Of a stretch of 64,000 bases of DNA, positions 8,214 through 17,125 are shown one piece after another. Position 1 is the first letter of the stretch; each line of letters begins with the position of its first letter. The stretch is taken from contig RAZE01000003.1 in assembly GCA_003611955.1 (NCBI GenBank), positions 175,345-239,344 of the forward strand, in the 5' to 3' direction. A program made the position numbers and the translations under genes. This stretch comes from a bacterium 1XD8-76 (lineage in GTDB: Bacteria; Bacillota; Clostridia; Lachnospirales; Lachnospiraceae). The notes beneath the pieces are model-generated. The model was not told where the DNA came from. It saw nothing but the letters and a program-made list of their open reading frames with translations, and searched no databases.

Positions 8214-8485
8214 GCGAAGCAAAGAAAGCGACCGGGAAAGCAAAAGCTACACCGGCCACGCAGGAGGCGGAAACCGTGGTCTATATTGGCCCGGATATTC
8301 CCGGAGCGAAGCAGTATACCACATATAACGCCGGACTGCCGGATGCCCTTAAGGAAAAGATTAAGGAGCATCCGTTTTTTAATTCCTTTGTCGTTCCGGT
8401 TGAGAAGCTGGCAAAGGCAAGCGCAGAGCTGGCGAAGGAGGGAAGCGCATTAAGCATCCTTTACCGGAGAGCCAGCGGAAAATAA
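8210..8485 (+). CDS. Hypothetical small tail protein
   Basis: 91 residues with a Lys/Ala/Thr-rich start, then TVVYIGPDIPGAKQYTTYNAGLPDALKEKIKEHPFF and a helical end. It is not recognised. ATG 8210 overlaps the previous TGA (ATGA), so it is translated with the putative terminator gene. Homologous small ORFs are often found just before sheath genes in myophages of clostridia, but no function is known to me. Confidence 0.6.
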   Translation: MSEAKKATGKAKATPATQEAETVVYIGPDIPGAKQYTTYNAGLPDALKEKIKEHPFFNSFVVPVEKLAKASAELAKEGSALSILYRRASGK

Positions 8486-8506
8486 GAAGAAAAGGAGAGA
8501 TAAAAG

Positions 8507-9967
8507 ATGGCTTACAACCATGGTGTAAGAATTTTAGAAAACCCTACAAGCCTTACAGCCCCGATCCTTGGTACGGCGGCTTTCCAGGTAGTAGTAGGCG
8601 TTTCCCCGGTCAATTTGGCTGAGGATCCCTATAAGGCTACCAACGTAGTGAAGCTCGCCTACAGCTTCCCGGAAGCAAGCGCGGCGGTAGGGTATTCTAA
8701 CAACTTGAAAGATTACAACCTGAACCAGAGTATCAGCGCCACTTTTAAGAAGTTCGCAGTTGCGCCGATTGCGCTGATCAACGTACTTGACCCAAAGAAA
8801 CATAAGACGGAGATCCCGAAAACGACCTGCCAGGTAGACGCATTACAGGCAACCGTAGGCATTGAGGGAATACTGCTGGATACCCTTGTCGTAGAGGCCG
8901 GAGAAACGACGCTGCAGGCGGACGTGGACTATATTACAGGCTTTGACGACGACGGCTATGCGGTTATTACCCTTCTGGAATCCGGAGCCGGAGCAGAGGC
9001 GACAACCTTAAGCGTTTCCGCAGACAAGATCGACCCGTCCCAGGTAACAAGTAAGGATATCATAGGCGGCTACAACGTAAGCACCGGGAAGGAGAGCGGC
9101 CTGGAGCTTGTGCGCCAGGTTTACCCGCTTTTCGCCATGACTCCGGGGCTTCTTACTTCGCCGGGATATTCCAAGGACCCGGCGGTCGCTTCGGTCATGG
9201 CGGCGAAGTGCCTTAATATTAACGGGCTTTTCACCTGCGAATGCATCACCGACCTGGACAGCACCGCAGAGGGGGCGACGAAGTATACGGACGTGAAGAC
9301 CGTAAAGGAGAAATCCGGCTTTGTAAGCGAGCATATGGCGGTGGTATGGCCCAAGGTAAGGATCGGGGACGAGGTTTATTATTTCAGCGCCCTTTATTCA
9401 GCATTGATCGCCTACGTCGACGCCAGCAACGACGACGTGCCGAACCTTTCAGCCAGCAATAAGGCAATCCCCATCACCGGGCTTTGTTTGGACGACGACG
9501 AGGACAGCGAGATCGTAATAGACCAGGAACAGGCGAACCTGGTAAACAGCTTCGGAGTTTCCACGGCGATCAATTTTAACGGCTTCCGCTCCTGGGGGAA
9601 CAACAGCGCGGCCTACCCCATGACGACGGATCCGAAAGACCGCTGGTTCTGCTGCCGCCGCTTTTTCAGTTGGTGGGGAAACAGCTTTATTTTAAGCTAC
9701 TTCCAGAAGGTAGACGACCCGGCGGATCCCCGGCTTATCCAGAGTATCTGCGACGCAGAGAACATCCGGGGCAATTCCTACGTCGCACAGGGGAAGTGCG
9801 CTGGCGCACGGATTACCTACAGCGAGGACGAGAACCCGATCACGGACATTTTAAACGGGAAAATCCAGTTTCACCAGTACCTGGCGCCGTACACCCCGGC
9901 GGAGGATATTCTGAACGTATTGGAGTTTGACCCGACCATGCTGGAAGCAGCTTTAGGAGGTGAATAA
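8507..9967 (+). CDS. Contractile tail sheath protein (P2 gpFI-like)
   Basis: 486 residues. GVRILENPTSLTAPILGTAAFQVVVG at the N-terminus (two strands, written here as a whole motif region at residues 5-30) and the C-terminal part with RFFSWWGNSFILSYFQK and QFHQYLAPYTPAEDI are typical of P2-type sheaths. The sheath polymerises around the tube and contracts at infection. Its presence with tube, J and I proteins establishes a myovirus-type tail. The ribosome site is AAAAGGAGAGATAAAAG before ATG 8507. Confidence 0.9.
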   Translation: MAYNHGVRILENPTSLTAPILGTAAFQVVVGVSPVNLAEDPYKATNVVKLAYSFPEASAAVGYSNNLKDYNLNQSISATFKKFAVAPIALINVLDPKKHKTEIPKTTCQVDALQATVGIEGILLDTLVVEAGETTLQADVDYITGFDDDGYAVITLLESGAGAEATTLSVSADKIDPSQVTSKDIIGGYNVSTGKESGLELVRQVYPLFAMTPGLLTSPGYSKDPAVASVMAAKCLNINGLFTCECITDLDSTAEGATKYTDVKTVKEKSGFVSEHMAVVWPKVRIGDEVYYFSALYSALIAYVDASNDDVPNLSASNKAIPITGLCLDDDEDSEIVIDQEQANLVNSFGVSTAINFNGFRSWGNNSAAYPMTTDPKDRWFCCRRFFSWWGNSFILSYFQKVDDPADPRLIQSICDAENIRGNSYVAQGKCAGARITYSEDENPITDILNGKIQFHQYLAPYTPAEDILNVLEFDPTMLEAALGGE

Positions 9968-9969
9968 GA

Positions 9970-10488
9970 TTGTATAACATTCCTTCAAAAATCAATTCTT
10001 TTAACGTATATAAGGACGGCACGAAGCTGGTCGGCATTTCCGACGAAGTAACCCTGCCGGACTTCGAGAGCTTAACGGAAACATTAAGCGGCCCTGGCAT
10101 TTTGGGGGAGATTGACGATCCGACCGTGGGGCATTTCCAGAGCATGGAAATAGAAATCCCGTTCAGGCAGATGGACAAGGATCTGTTTATCCTTTCGGAC
10201 GATATTTCAAGCGTTACGGTTACTTTGAGGGGATCGATCCAGTACACCGTAAACGACAGCGGCGCGACGGCTTTCAAGCCCATGCGGATTGTAGTCCGTG
10301 GAAAAAATAAGGGGCTTACGGGCGGCAAGGCGAAGCAGGGCAGCGGAACCGCAAGCAGCATTAAGCTGGAGATCCTTTATATTTTGATTGAGATCGACAA
10401 CGTGACGGAGATCGAGCTTGATAAGCTCAACTTCGTTTACAAGGTACACGGCAAAGACTTATTAGAGAAAGTGAGGAAAATGTGCTAA
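9970..10488 (+). CDS. Major tail tube protein (P2 gpFII-like)
   Basis: 172 residues. The sequence opens with YNIPSKINSFNVYKDG and contains GISDEVTLPDFESLTETLSGPGI (spanning residues 22-44), followed by TVTLRGSIQYTV and a C-terminal YKVHGKDLLEKVRKM. These are standard for the P2 FII family that builds the inner tail tube. The start is TTG 9970, two bases after the sheath stop, with AGGAGGTGAATAAGA in front. The stop overlaps the next ATG (TAATG). Confidence 0.88.
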   Translation: MYNIPSKINSFNVYKDGTKLVGISDEVTLPDFESLTETLSGPGILGEIDDPTVGHFQSMEIEIPFRQMDKDLFILSDDISSVTVTLRGSIQYTVNDSGATAFKPMRIVVRGKNKGLTGGKAKQGSGTASSIKLEILYILIEIDNVTEIELDKLNFVYKVHGKDLLEKVRKMC

Positions 10489-10862
10489 TGGAAAAGGATA
10501 AGAATTTAAACCAGGCAGCAGAGGCAGAGGCGGCAGCAGTTGAGGCAAGGAAAAAGCAGGAGATGGAGGACAACCCTTTCCTGGTATTCTTCAAGAAGCC
10601 CTTTACCTTCGAGGGCGTAAGCTATGAGAGCGTGGACTTAAGCGGGCTGGAGTCTTTGAGCGCGGCGGACATGATCGCAGTAAACAAGACTATTGAGAGG
10701 GGCGGGACGGTGAACGTATTGCCGGAGATGTCCCTGGAATACGCCTGCCTTATTTCCGCCAGGGCTTCCGGGAAGCTCGTGGAGTTTTTTAAGGCGCTTC
10801 CGCCGAAGGAGGCACTTAAGATCAAGAACCGGGTAACAAATTTTTTGTACGGCGAGGACTAA
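10488..10862 (+). CDS. Tail assembly chaperone E (P2 gpE-like)
   Basis: A 124-residue protein with an acidic, Glu/Ala-rich start, then NPFLVFFKKPFTFEGVSYESVDLSGLESLSAADMI (in parts) and EYACLISARASGKLVEFFKALPP, matching phage tail assembly chaperone E. ATG 10488 overlaps the FII stop and has GTGAGGA at 10471-10477. An upstream in-frame GTG at 10482 is less likely. Near the 3' end lies a slippery heptamer, so this is also the first part of the longer E-E' product. It binds the tape measure before tube assembly. Confidence 0.85.
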   Translation: MEKDKNLNQAAEAEAAAVEARKKQEMEDNPFLVFFKKPFTFEGVSYESVDLSGLESLSAADMIAVNKTIERGGTVNVLPEMSLEYACLISARASGKLVEFFKALPPKEALKIKNRVTNFLYGED

Positions 10863-11014
10863 AGCCAACAGACGGCTCCAGCCTTCGGAAACTAACCATA
10901 CACCTATCAATTATTCTGCGGACAGGCTTAGACGCATTGGAAAGCCTGTCCGTTTTTGAGTTGATAGAAATAGCGAAGGAGGTGACGGAGATTTATGGCA
11001 GCGGGCGGCGGTAA
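10488..11014 (+). CDS. Tail assembly chaperone E-E' frameshift fusion
   Basis: Reading E to TTTTTTG at 10841-10847, slipping back one base and continuing gives about 55 more residues ending SGRR. The extension includes KLTIHLSIILRTGLDALESL and FELIEIAKEVTEIYGS, of the length and helical make-up expected for gpE' in P2-like phages. The E' stop lies inside the tape-measure gene start, as in P2. This second product is not visible to a plain ORF search because E' has no start codon of its own. Confidence 0.75.
10841..10847 (+). promoter_or_regulatory. Programmed -1 ribosomal frameshift site (T TTT TTG)
   Basis: The heptamer sits in the reading frame of E as AAT TTT TTG, exactly the arrangement used in phage P2 E/E'. 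A -1 slip gives TTT TTT GTA CGG and continues to TAA 11012-11014. The normal E stop lies 15 bases past the site. No strong pseudoknot was checked. Confidence 0.8.
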
Positions 11015-14000
11015 GGAAATGGAGATCGCTATAAAAATAGCGGGCAAAGTTGAAAGTTCGTTTAAAAACGCCTTAAGCCAGGCCACCAAGGGACTGGGAA
11101 CCATTACGAAAACGGTCGCTTCCGCTACGGCGGCGGCAGCCGCAGCCGTAGGAGCTATGGGTATAGCTGCCATAAATACCGGAGCCGAGTTTGAAAAATC
11201 CATGAGCCAGGTTGCCGCCACCATGCTGATCGACAAGACCACGGCGGAGGGGCAAAAGGCCTTTGAAACACTGGAGAACGCCGCCAGGGAGTGCGGGGCA
11301 AGTACAGCCTTTTCAGCTTCGGAGGCGGCTGAAGGTCTAAACTATTTAGCCCTTGCAGGTTATGATGCAGAAAAAGCGGCGGCAGCGTTGCCGACCGTTT
11401 TAAAACTTGCAGGGGCGGGAGCCATGGATCTGGGACACGCCAGCGACATGGTGACGGACAGCATGAGCGCCCTGGGGATAGAGGCAACCAAGACGGACCT
11501 CACGCAGTTTTCTGATCAGTTGGCCCAGACAGCCAGCAAGGCGAACACGAATGTCGCCCAGTTGGGCGAGGCTATTCTGACCGTAGGAGGAACGGCAAAA
11601 GGACTCGCCGGGGGAACGACGGAGCTTAACACAGCCCTCGGAATTTTGGCAGATAACGGACTAAAAGGAGCGGAAGGAGGTACACACCTTAGAAATATTA
11701 TATTGAGCCTGCAGAACCCGACGGACAAGGCGGCGGCTTCGCTTAAGTCTTTGGGTGTTGACGTATACGACGCCCAGGGGAATATGCGCGGCCTTAACGA
11801 CGTATTTAAGGATTTGCAGGGAGCCATGGTCGGGATGGACAACGCCTCGAAGGACGCTATACTCTCGACGTTGTTCAATAAGACCGACCTTACGGCGGCC
11901 AACGCCATGCTTTCAAATTGTACGGACCGTTTCGACGAGCTGTCCGCTTCGATTGAGAACAGCGCCGGAGCTTGCGAAAATATGTACGCTATTCAGTTAG
12001 ATAACTTAGACGGAGATATAAAGATATTACAATCCAGTCTTTCCGATTTAGGAATCAGCATATACCAGGACCTTAACGGACCTTTAAGGGAAATGACCCA
12101 ATTAGCCACCAGCATGGTCGGGGAGCTTTCCGAGGTGTACAAGAGCGGCGGCATGGAGGGCATGGTCGGAGCGGTAGGCGGATGCATGGCTGAGGTAGTA
12201 AACACCATAGCGGACTACGCCCCGCAGGTAGTAAGCATGGGCGTGGACCTTTTGGAGAATTTTATAAGCGGGGTAACGGACAACTCCGGGGCATTGGCAG
12301 GAGCAGGGGCGAACATTGTTACTACTTTAGTCGAGGGGCTTTTTACCCTGGTTCCGCAAGTCATACTTGCCGGAATCGACATATTGACCCAGTTCGTGCA
12401 GAGCATGACCGCGCAGCTTCCGCAGCTTATAAGTACCGGAACGCAGGCAATAGTAAACTTCGTAAACGGCATCATACAGCGATTGCCGGAGGTTATATCG
12501 ACGGCCCTTACGTTGGTTCAGACACTTGTAAACAGCATAGGACAGAACGCCCCCATGCTTATAAGCGCAGCTATTCAGCTTATAGGAAATTTGGTTTTAG
12601 GCATAGTTTCCATGCTTCCACAGCTTCTGCAGATGGGAATACAGCTTATTTTGAGTTTGGCGCAGGGAATACTTTCTAACCTGCCCCAGATTTTACAGAT
12701 GGGCGTACAGATTATTATAAGCCTTGTTTCCGGCATAACCCAGATGCTGCCCATGATTATACAAGGCGGCATACAGCTAATTATTTCACTTATCCAGGGA
12801 ATTATAGCGAATTTGGGGAACATTGTGCAGGCAGCCGTCCAGATTGTTATAACACTGGCGACGGGCTTAATCCAGGCAATACCGCAGCTTATAGCGGCAA
12901 TACCCCAGCTTGTAGGGGCGATAATTGATACGATTTTATCTACAAATTGGCTTGACGTAGGGATCCAGATTATTAAGGGCTTGATTGACGGAATACTCAG
13001 CACCGGAAAGAGCTTGTGGAACGCGATTAAAAGCCTATTCACAGGCGGAGAGGTTGACATCCCGGACACTTCCAGCCAGAGCGCGGCAGTTGTGGACAGT
13101 TATGCATCCGGTATTAGCAGTAACGCCGGAACGGTAACGGCGGCAGCCAACAGCATGGCAACAAACGCTTTCAGCGGAATGGACACCAGTGGGGCGACGG
13201 CAGCCGGAACCCAGGCGGGGACGGCCTTCTCTACAGGCTTAACCGAAAGCATGGCATCCGGCGGGCTTGATACGGCGGCTTTCAGCACCAACATGACCAA
13301 CATGGGAATGACCGGGGCGACAGCATTAAACACCAGCCTCAGCGCCGGACTTGCTACCCCAGTAGACACAAGCGGGCTTTTGGATGCAGGGGCAATCAGC
13401 ACCAACATGACAGCAGCCGGAACCCAGGGGGCGACAGCATTTACGACCGGACTTAATACCGGGCTTTCTGGAACCACCATAAACACCAGCGCGCTGGCGG
13501 TAGACACTTCCGGGCTTACCACTACCATGACGACAGCCGGAACCCAGGGGGCAACGGCAATCGGGAGGGGCATGACCGGAAACAGCCAGGCAGTAACCCA
13601 GGCGGCGACGACACTGGGCAACGACGTAAACACCGCTTTAGACAGCGGATGGAATAAGGCGAACACAAGCGCACAGACGGCAATGCAGCGCCTTGCAACG
13701 ACCGTCACGGACGCGGCCCGCTCCGCAGCGAGCGCGGTAAAAGCAGCATTTGAGAATATGACCATAACGATCCCGAAACCAAGGATCCCCGTTATAAGCG
13801 TTTCCACAAGTTCCGTGTCCTACGGCGACGGCGGAAGCGTAAGCGTTCCGAACTTTTCAGTGAGTTGGAACGCCCTGGGCGGCATTTTCGACCAGCCGAC
13901 CATATTCAACACGCCAGCAGGAATGCAGGGCGTAGGGGAAGCGGGACCGGAGGCAGTTCTGCCCCTTGATACGCTATGGGCGAAAATGAAGGAGATTTTA

Positions 14001-14261
14001 AACGAGGCAATCGCCGCAAGCGGCGGAGCTTCCCTTATTGACGCCTTTATTGAAAAGCTGAAGGGAATAGGAACCGGGGGCGGCGGCGGACAGCCGGAGC
14101 TTGCCGGAGCCGGAGGACCTGCGATACAGTACAGCCCGGTCTATAACCTTTACGGAAGCGCCGGGAAGGAAGAAATCGCAGAGGCCGACCGCATGAGCCA
14201 GGCAGAATTTAACAAGCTGATGAAACAATACGAGAAGGATCAGCAGAGGCGGAAGCTATAG
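10995..14261 (+). CDS. Tail tape measure protein (TP901 family core)
   Basis: 1088 residues. Residues about 20-330 carry the TP901-type tape-measure core (FEKSMSQVAATMLIDKTT, SASEAAEGLNYLALAGYDAEKA, DLGHASDMVTDSMSALG). Residues about 475-650 hold a run of about 22-residue hydrophobic repeats (LPQLLQMGIQLILSLAQGIL and variants). Residues about 730-870 hold a second set of Ala/Thr/Gly repeats around TAAGTQGATAF. The C-terminus has VGEAGPEAVLPL, common in these proteins. It sets tail length and enters the host envelope at injection. ATG 10995 follows AAGGAGGTGACGGAGATTT. Confidence 0.9.
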   Translation: MAAGGGKEMEIAIKIAGKVESSFKNALSQATKGLGTITKTVASATAAAAAAVGAMGIAAINTGAEFEKSMSQVAATMLIDKTTAEGQKAFETLENAARECGASTAFSASEAAEGLNYLALAGYDAEKAAAALPTVLKLAGAGAMDLGHASDMVTDSMSALGIEATKTDLTQFSDQLAQTASKANTNVAQLGEAILTVGGTAKGLAGGTTELNTALGILADNGLKGAEGGTHLRNIILSLQNPTDKAAASLKSLGVDVYDAQGNMRGLNDVFKDLQGAMVGMDNASKDAILSTLFNKTDLTAANAMLSNCTDRFDELSASIENSAGACENMYAIQLDNLDGDIKILQSSLSDLGISIYQDLNGPLREMTQLATSMVGELSEVYKSGGMEGMVGAVGGCMAEVVNTIADYAPQVVSMGVDLLENFISGVTDNSGALAGAGANIVTTLVEGLFTLVPQVILAGIDILTQFVQSMTAQLPQLISTGTQAIVNFVNGIIQRLPEVISTALTLVQTLVNSIGQNAPMLISAAIQLIGNLVLGIVSMLPQLLQMGIQLILSLAQGILSNLPQILQMGVQIIISLVSGITQMLPMIIQGGIQLIISLIQGIIANLGNIVQAAVQIVITLATGLIQAIPQLIAAIPQLVGAIIDTILSTNWLDVGIQIIKGLIDGILSTGKSLWNAIKSLFTGGEVDIPDTSSQSAAVVDSYASGISSNAGTVTAAANSMATNAFSGMDTSGATAAGTQAGTAFSTGLTESMASGGLDTAAFSTNMTNMGMTGATALNTSLSAGLATPVDTSGLLDAGAISTNMTAAGTQGATAFTTGLNTGLSGTTINTSALAVDTSGLTTTMTTAGTQGATAIGRGMTGNSQAVTQAATTLGNDVNTALDSGWNKANTSAQTAMQRLATTVTDAARSAASAVKAAFENMTITIPKPRIPVISVSTSSVSYGDGGSVSVPNFSVSWNALGGIFDQPTIFNTPAGMQGVGEAGPEAVLPLDTLWAKMKEILNEAIAASGGASLIDAFIEKLKGIGTGGGGGQPELAGAGGPAIQYSPVYNLYGSAGKEEIAEADRMSQAEFNKLMKQYEKDQQRRKL

Positions 14262-14273
14262 GAGGTGGTAAAG

Positions 14274-14558
14274 TTGGCGAAAACATATACCACGATACAG
14301 GGGGAAACCTGGGACGAAATAGCCTATAAGGTATACGGCGGCGAGGAATACGCCGCCTTCCTTATGGCGAATAACTACCCCTTTTTGGACGTTTTAGTCT
14401 TTTCAGCAGGAACCGTCTTAAATACGCCGGGTATTCCATGGTACGAGGAAAGCGACGAGCTGCCGCCATGGAGAACCGGGGCGGAGGACGACGGAGATGA
14501 GGACGAAGATCCTTACGACGATTACAGCAGCGAGGACGAAGCGGAGGATGAGGAATGA
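14274..14558 (+). CDS. Tail protein X (P2 gpX-like, LysM-type)
   Basis: About 94 residues. The N-terminal TYTTIQGETWDEIAYKVYGG is the LysM-like signature of gpX. The last 30 residues are almost entirely acidic (Asp/Glu runs), which is unusual. The start is taken as TTG 14274, eight bases after GGAGG 14261-14265; the in-frame GTG at 14265 overlaps that ribosome site. It is required for tail completion in P2 and probably binds the tail tip. Confidence 0.75.
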   Translation: MAKTYTTIQGETWDEIAYKVYGGEEYAAFLMANNYPFLDVLVFSAGTVLNTPGIPWYEESDELPPWRTGAEDDGDEDEDPYDDYSSEDEAEDEE

Positions 14559-15874
14559 ACAAAGAAACACCCAGGCAGGCAAGCGTAAGCGTGACTTACC
14601 AGAAAGCCAAGAAGGCCGGCGGGACAAGCAAACACCCCGCCGCCGTCATGGCGGAATATAACGAAGGTTTTTCTTATACAGACCCGGCATCCGGGGAAAG
14701 CGATACCGTAAGCATAACCTTAACAAATATAGACTTGCGCTGGGCAAACAAGTGGATGCCCAAAAAAGGCGACAAGCTGACAGCGAAAATCATTGAAAAG
14801 AGCTGGGACAAGGCAGGGCAGAAGAAAACTTTCTATTGCGGAAAATTCTGCCTTGACGATTTGAGCTATACCGGCCCGGAGCTTACTTGTACCATTGGCG
14901 GAGTATCCGTCCCGGAAGGTAATGCTTTCAGAAGCACGGCCCGGAGTAAGACCTGGAAGAAAGCAACGCTTAAGGAGGTGGCGGCGGAGGTCGCCAAAAA
15001 GTACCACCTTAAGCTGCAGTACACCGGGGGGACGATAAAGCTGGGAACCATAGAGCAGAGCAACGAGGCTGACAGCAGCTTTTTAACGAAAGTATGCCAG
15101 GATTACGGGATGGCTATCAAGATTTACAGCGGAAAGATTGTTATCTACGACAAGGGACAGTTTGAATCCAGGAAACCAGTGGCCACCTTGAAAAAGGCAG
15201 ACTTGCAGGACTGGTCATACAATACCACCCTGGTCGGGACGTACACAGGCGCACAGATAAAGTATACTTCCGGTAAAGACGACAAGGAAATGAAGTGCGT
15301 AGTCGGAAGCGGAAAAAGAATACTTAACATTAACGAGAAGGTCGAGAGCCTGCAGGAAGCCCAGCTAAAAGCCTGCGCCAAGGTAAACGCCGAGAACGAA
15401 AAGGCGGTAACTATGAGCATAACCATCATGGCGAACAACCGGATCGCAGCCGGAAGCACGGTAAATATAAAAGGGCTTTACCAGCTTTCCGGGAAATACT
15501 TTGTGGACAAAGTAACGCATAACATAAGCCCGGACGGAGCCTACACCATGGCGCTGGAGCTTCACAAGTGCCAGAAGCGCATAAGCAAGGCAACCGTCAT
15601 GAAGGAATACCAGGGACAGAAGAAAGCGGTCGCTTCCAAGACCGCAACCGCACAGCCAGCAGCCGGAGAAACCCTCGCAGTAGGCGACAAGGTTATCGTA
15701 AACGGGCCGGCTTATTGGGGAGGCAACGGAGGCAAGGCGAACCAGTGCAGCAACATGACAATGTATATAACGCAGATTTTAGGAAGCGGCTATAAGTACC
15801 AGTACGGAGTGGCGAAGCGCAAGGGCGGGACGCGGTACGGCTGGTGCGGAAAAGAAAGCCTTAAGAAAGCATAG
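14555..15874 (+). CDS. Late control/tail hub protein D (P2 gpD-like) with C-terminal SH3-like domain
   Basis: 439 residues. Residues 1-350 resemble gpD/gp27-type hub proteins: IDLRWANKWMPKKGDKLTAKI, the LC-type TSFL (here SSFLTKVCQDYGMAIKIYSG), and IKGLYQLSGKYFVDKVTHNI. A linker rich in Ala/Thr follows, then VGDKVIVNGPAYWGGNGGKA to the end, an SH3-like module that may bind cell wall. Such a module is not part of P2 gpD. The start overlaps the X stop (ATGA). Confidence 0.8.
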   Translation: MNKETPRQASVSVTYQKAKKAGGTSKHPAAVMAEYNEGFSYTDPASGESDTVSITLTNIDLRWANKWMPKKGDKLTAKIIEKSWDKAGQKKTFYCGKFCLDDLSYTGPELTCTIGGVSVPEGNAFRSTARSKTWKKATLKEVAAEVAKKYHLKLQYTGGTIKLGTIEQSNEADSSFLTKVCQDYGMAIKIYSGKIVIYDKGQFESRKPVATLKKADLQDWSYNTTLVGTYTGAQIKYTSGKDDKEMKCVVGSGKRILNINEKVESLQEAQLKACAKVNAENEKAVTMSITIMANNRIAAGSTVNIKGLYQLSGKYFVDKVTHNISPDGAYTMALELHKCQKRISKATVMKEYQGQKKAVASKTATAQPAAGETLAVGDKVIVNGPAYWGGNGGKANQCSNMTMYITQILGSGYKYQYGVAKRKGGTRYGWCGKESLKKA

Positions 15875-15884
15875 GAGGCAGAGG

Positions 15885-16355
15885 ATGAGCGACGGAGGAA
15901 ACAGGATCGGGACCGTAAGCAGCGTAGACCCGGAAACGGGAATGGTAAGCGTAATATTTGAGGACCGGGACGGCGAGGTCACGGAGCTATTACCCTACGC
16001 CACCTTTAACGAAGAATACAAGCTGCCGCAGTTGGGGGCAAAAGTAGTCGTTATGCATTTGAGCAACGGCGGGGAGATGGGAATCATCTTAGGGACCTAT
16101 TGGAACGAATACAACGCAGCGGGGAACCCCGGAACCTTCCACAAGGATCTGGGCGGCGGAGCCTATATCAATTATAAGGACGGCGTACTGACCATAGCGG
16201 CGGAGCATACCGTCATAGCTTCCTTAGATGGCAGCGAAACCCACCAGGACGCAGAGGCGGAGAAACTTCTGCTGAAGCTCCACGACCACGAAAAAAGGAT
16301 CGCAGATTTAGAGAAGGTCGTAGGGGTAGGGAAGGGGGTAGTTGAATGGCCATAG
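15885..16355 (+). CDS. Baseplate assembly protein V (tail spike, gpV-like)
   Basis: 156 residues. RIGTVSSVDPETGMVSVIFEDRDG is the OB-fold start of gpV/gp5-like spikes. KVVVMHLSNGGEMGIILGTYW and a beta-rich GGGAYINYKDGVLTIAAEHT follow. The helical tail ends in KLHDHEKRIADLEKVVG. It forms the central spike under the hub. ATG 15885 follows TAGGAGGCAGAGG, and its end overlaps the U gene. Confidence 0.8.
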   Translation: MSDGGNRIGTVSSVDPETGMVSVIFEDRDGEVTELLPYATFNEEYKLPQLGAKVVVMHLSNGGEMGIILGTYWNEYNAAGNPGTFHKDLGGGAYINYKDGVLTIAAEHTVIASLDGSETHQDAEAEKLLLKLHDHEKRIADLEKVVGVGKGVVEWP

Positions 16356-16741
16356 GACATATAGGGAAAACCGTCGTATTTGAAACCAGCGACGCAAAAA
16401 TCCTTAATTTCAAGAAGATGCAGCGGACCGTAAAGGGGCGCTGGGCTTCCCATTCCAGAGTAGGCAAAAAGCCGAAAAAGCAGTTTTTAGGGCCGGATGC
16501 CGACCAGCTAACATTTACCATAACCCTCAACGCAGAACACGGCGTGAAGCCGCGGAAAACGGTAGAGAACATAGAGAAGCTGATCCGGACGGGGAAACCC
16601 CAGACCGTAGTTATTGGAAGTAAGAAGGTAGGCTCCAATAAGTACGCCATAACAGAGATCAGCGAGAGCTGGGAAACGATTTTAAACCGGGGCGAAGTTG
16701 TAAAGATTACCTGCGACATTACCCTGGAGGAATATTTATAA
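16346..16741 (+). CDS. Tail protein U (P2 gpU-like)
   Basis: 131 residues. The motif pattern FETSDAKILNFKKMQRTVKGRW, then PDADQLTFTITLNAEHGVKPRKTVENI and YAITEISESWETIL, is the P2 gpU signature. gpU is needed for tail completion in P2. ATG 16346 lies inside the end of gpV, four codons before its stop, so the two are coupled. Confidence 0.8.
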   Translation: MAIGHIGKTVVFETSDAKILNFKKMQRTVKGRWASHSRVGKKPKKQFLGPDADQLTFTITLNAEHGVKPRKTVENIEKLIRTGKPQTVVIGSKKVGSNKYAITEISESWETILNRGEVVKITCDITLEEYL

Positions 16742-16759
16742 GGGGAAGGAGGCGGGCGG

Positions 16760-17110
16760 ATGTTTGGCACACCGGAAACAGTTATAATCGGCTTCGACTA
16801 CCTTAACGCAACGGAGCTGGAAGAAATGCAGCGCAACCTTGACCTGCTTTACAGCACCAGGGCCGGCACTTGCCCCGGTGATCGTAACTTCGGATTAGAG
16901 CAGACCTTTGAGAGCTGCCCGACCAACGTGGCGAGAAATTTATTTGCGCTGGAGGTCATAGAAAAAACGGAGATTTACGAGGATAAGGCGGAAATATTAA
17001 ACATTGAGTACACGCAGGCAGAGGACGGGAACCTGACCCCGAAAATCATAATCGGGCCGAAAGACCCAGAGGACACCGAGGATGCAGACACGGAAGAATC
17101 GGAGGAATAA
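16760..17110 (+). CDS. Baseplate wedge protein, gp25/W-like
   Basis: 116 residues. EMQRNLDLLYSTRAGTCPGDRNFGLE resembles the gp25-like wedge family (a region near residues 25-50), where the RxG(D)R core is conserved. A short beta region and a 20-residue acidic tail follow. It precedes J, as W precedes J in P2. The ribosome site is GGAAGGAGGCGGGCGG before ATG 16760. Confidence 0.7.
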   Translation: MFGTPETVIIGFDYLNATELEEMQRNLDLLYSTRAGTCPGDRNFGLEQTFESCPTNVARNLFALEVIEKTEIYEDKAEILNIEYTQAEDGNLTPKIIIGPKDPEDTEDADTEESEE

Positions 17111-17125
17111 AGGAGGTGGCAAGGA

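Noticed and set aside
12420..13600. Tape-measure repeats as a CRISPR-like or transposon repeat
   Set aside because: The repeats are coding, imperfect at DNA level and kept in protein frame.
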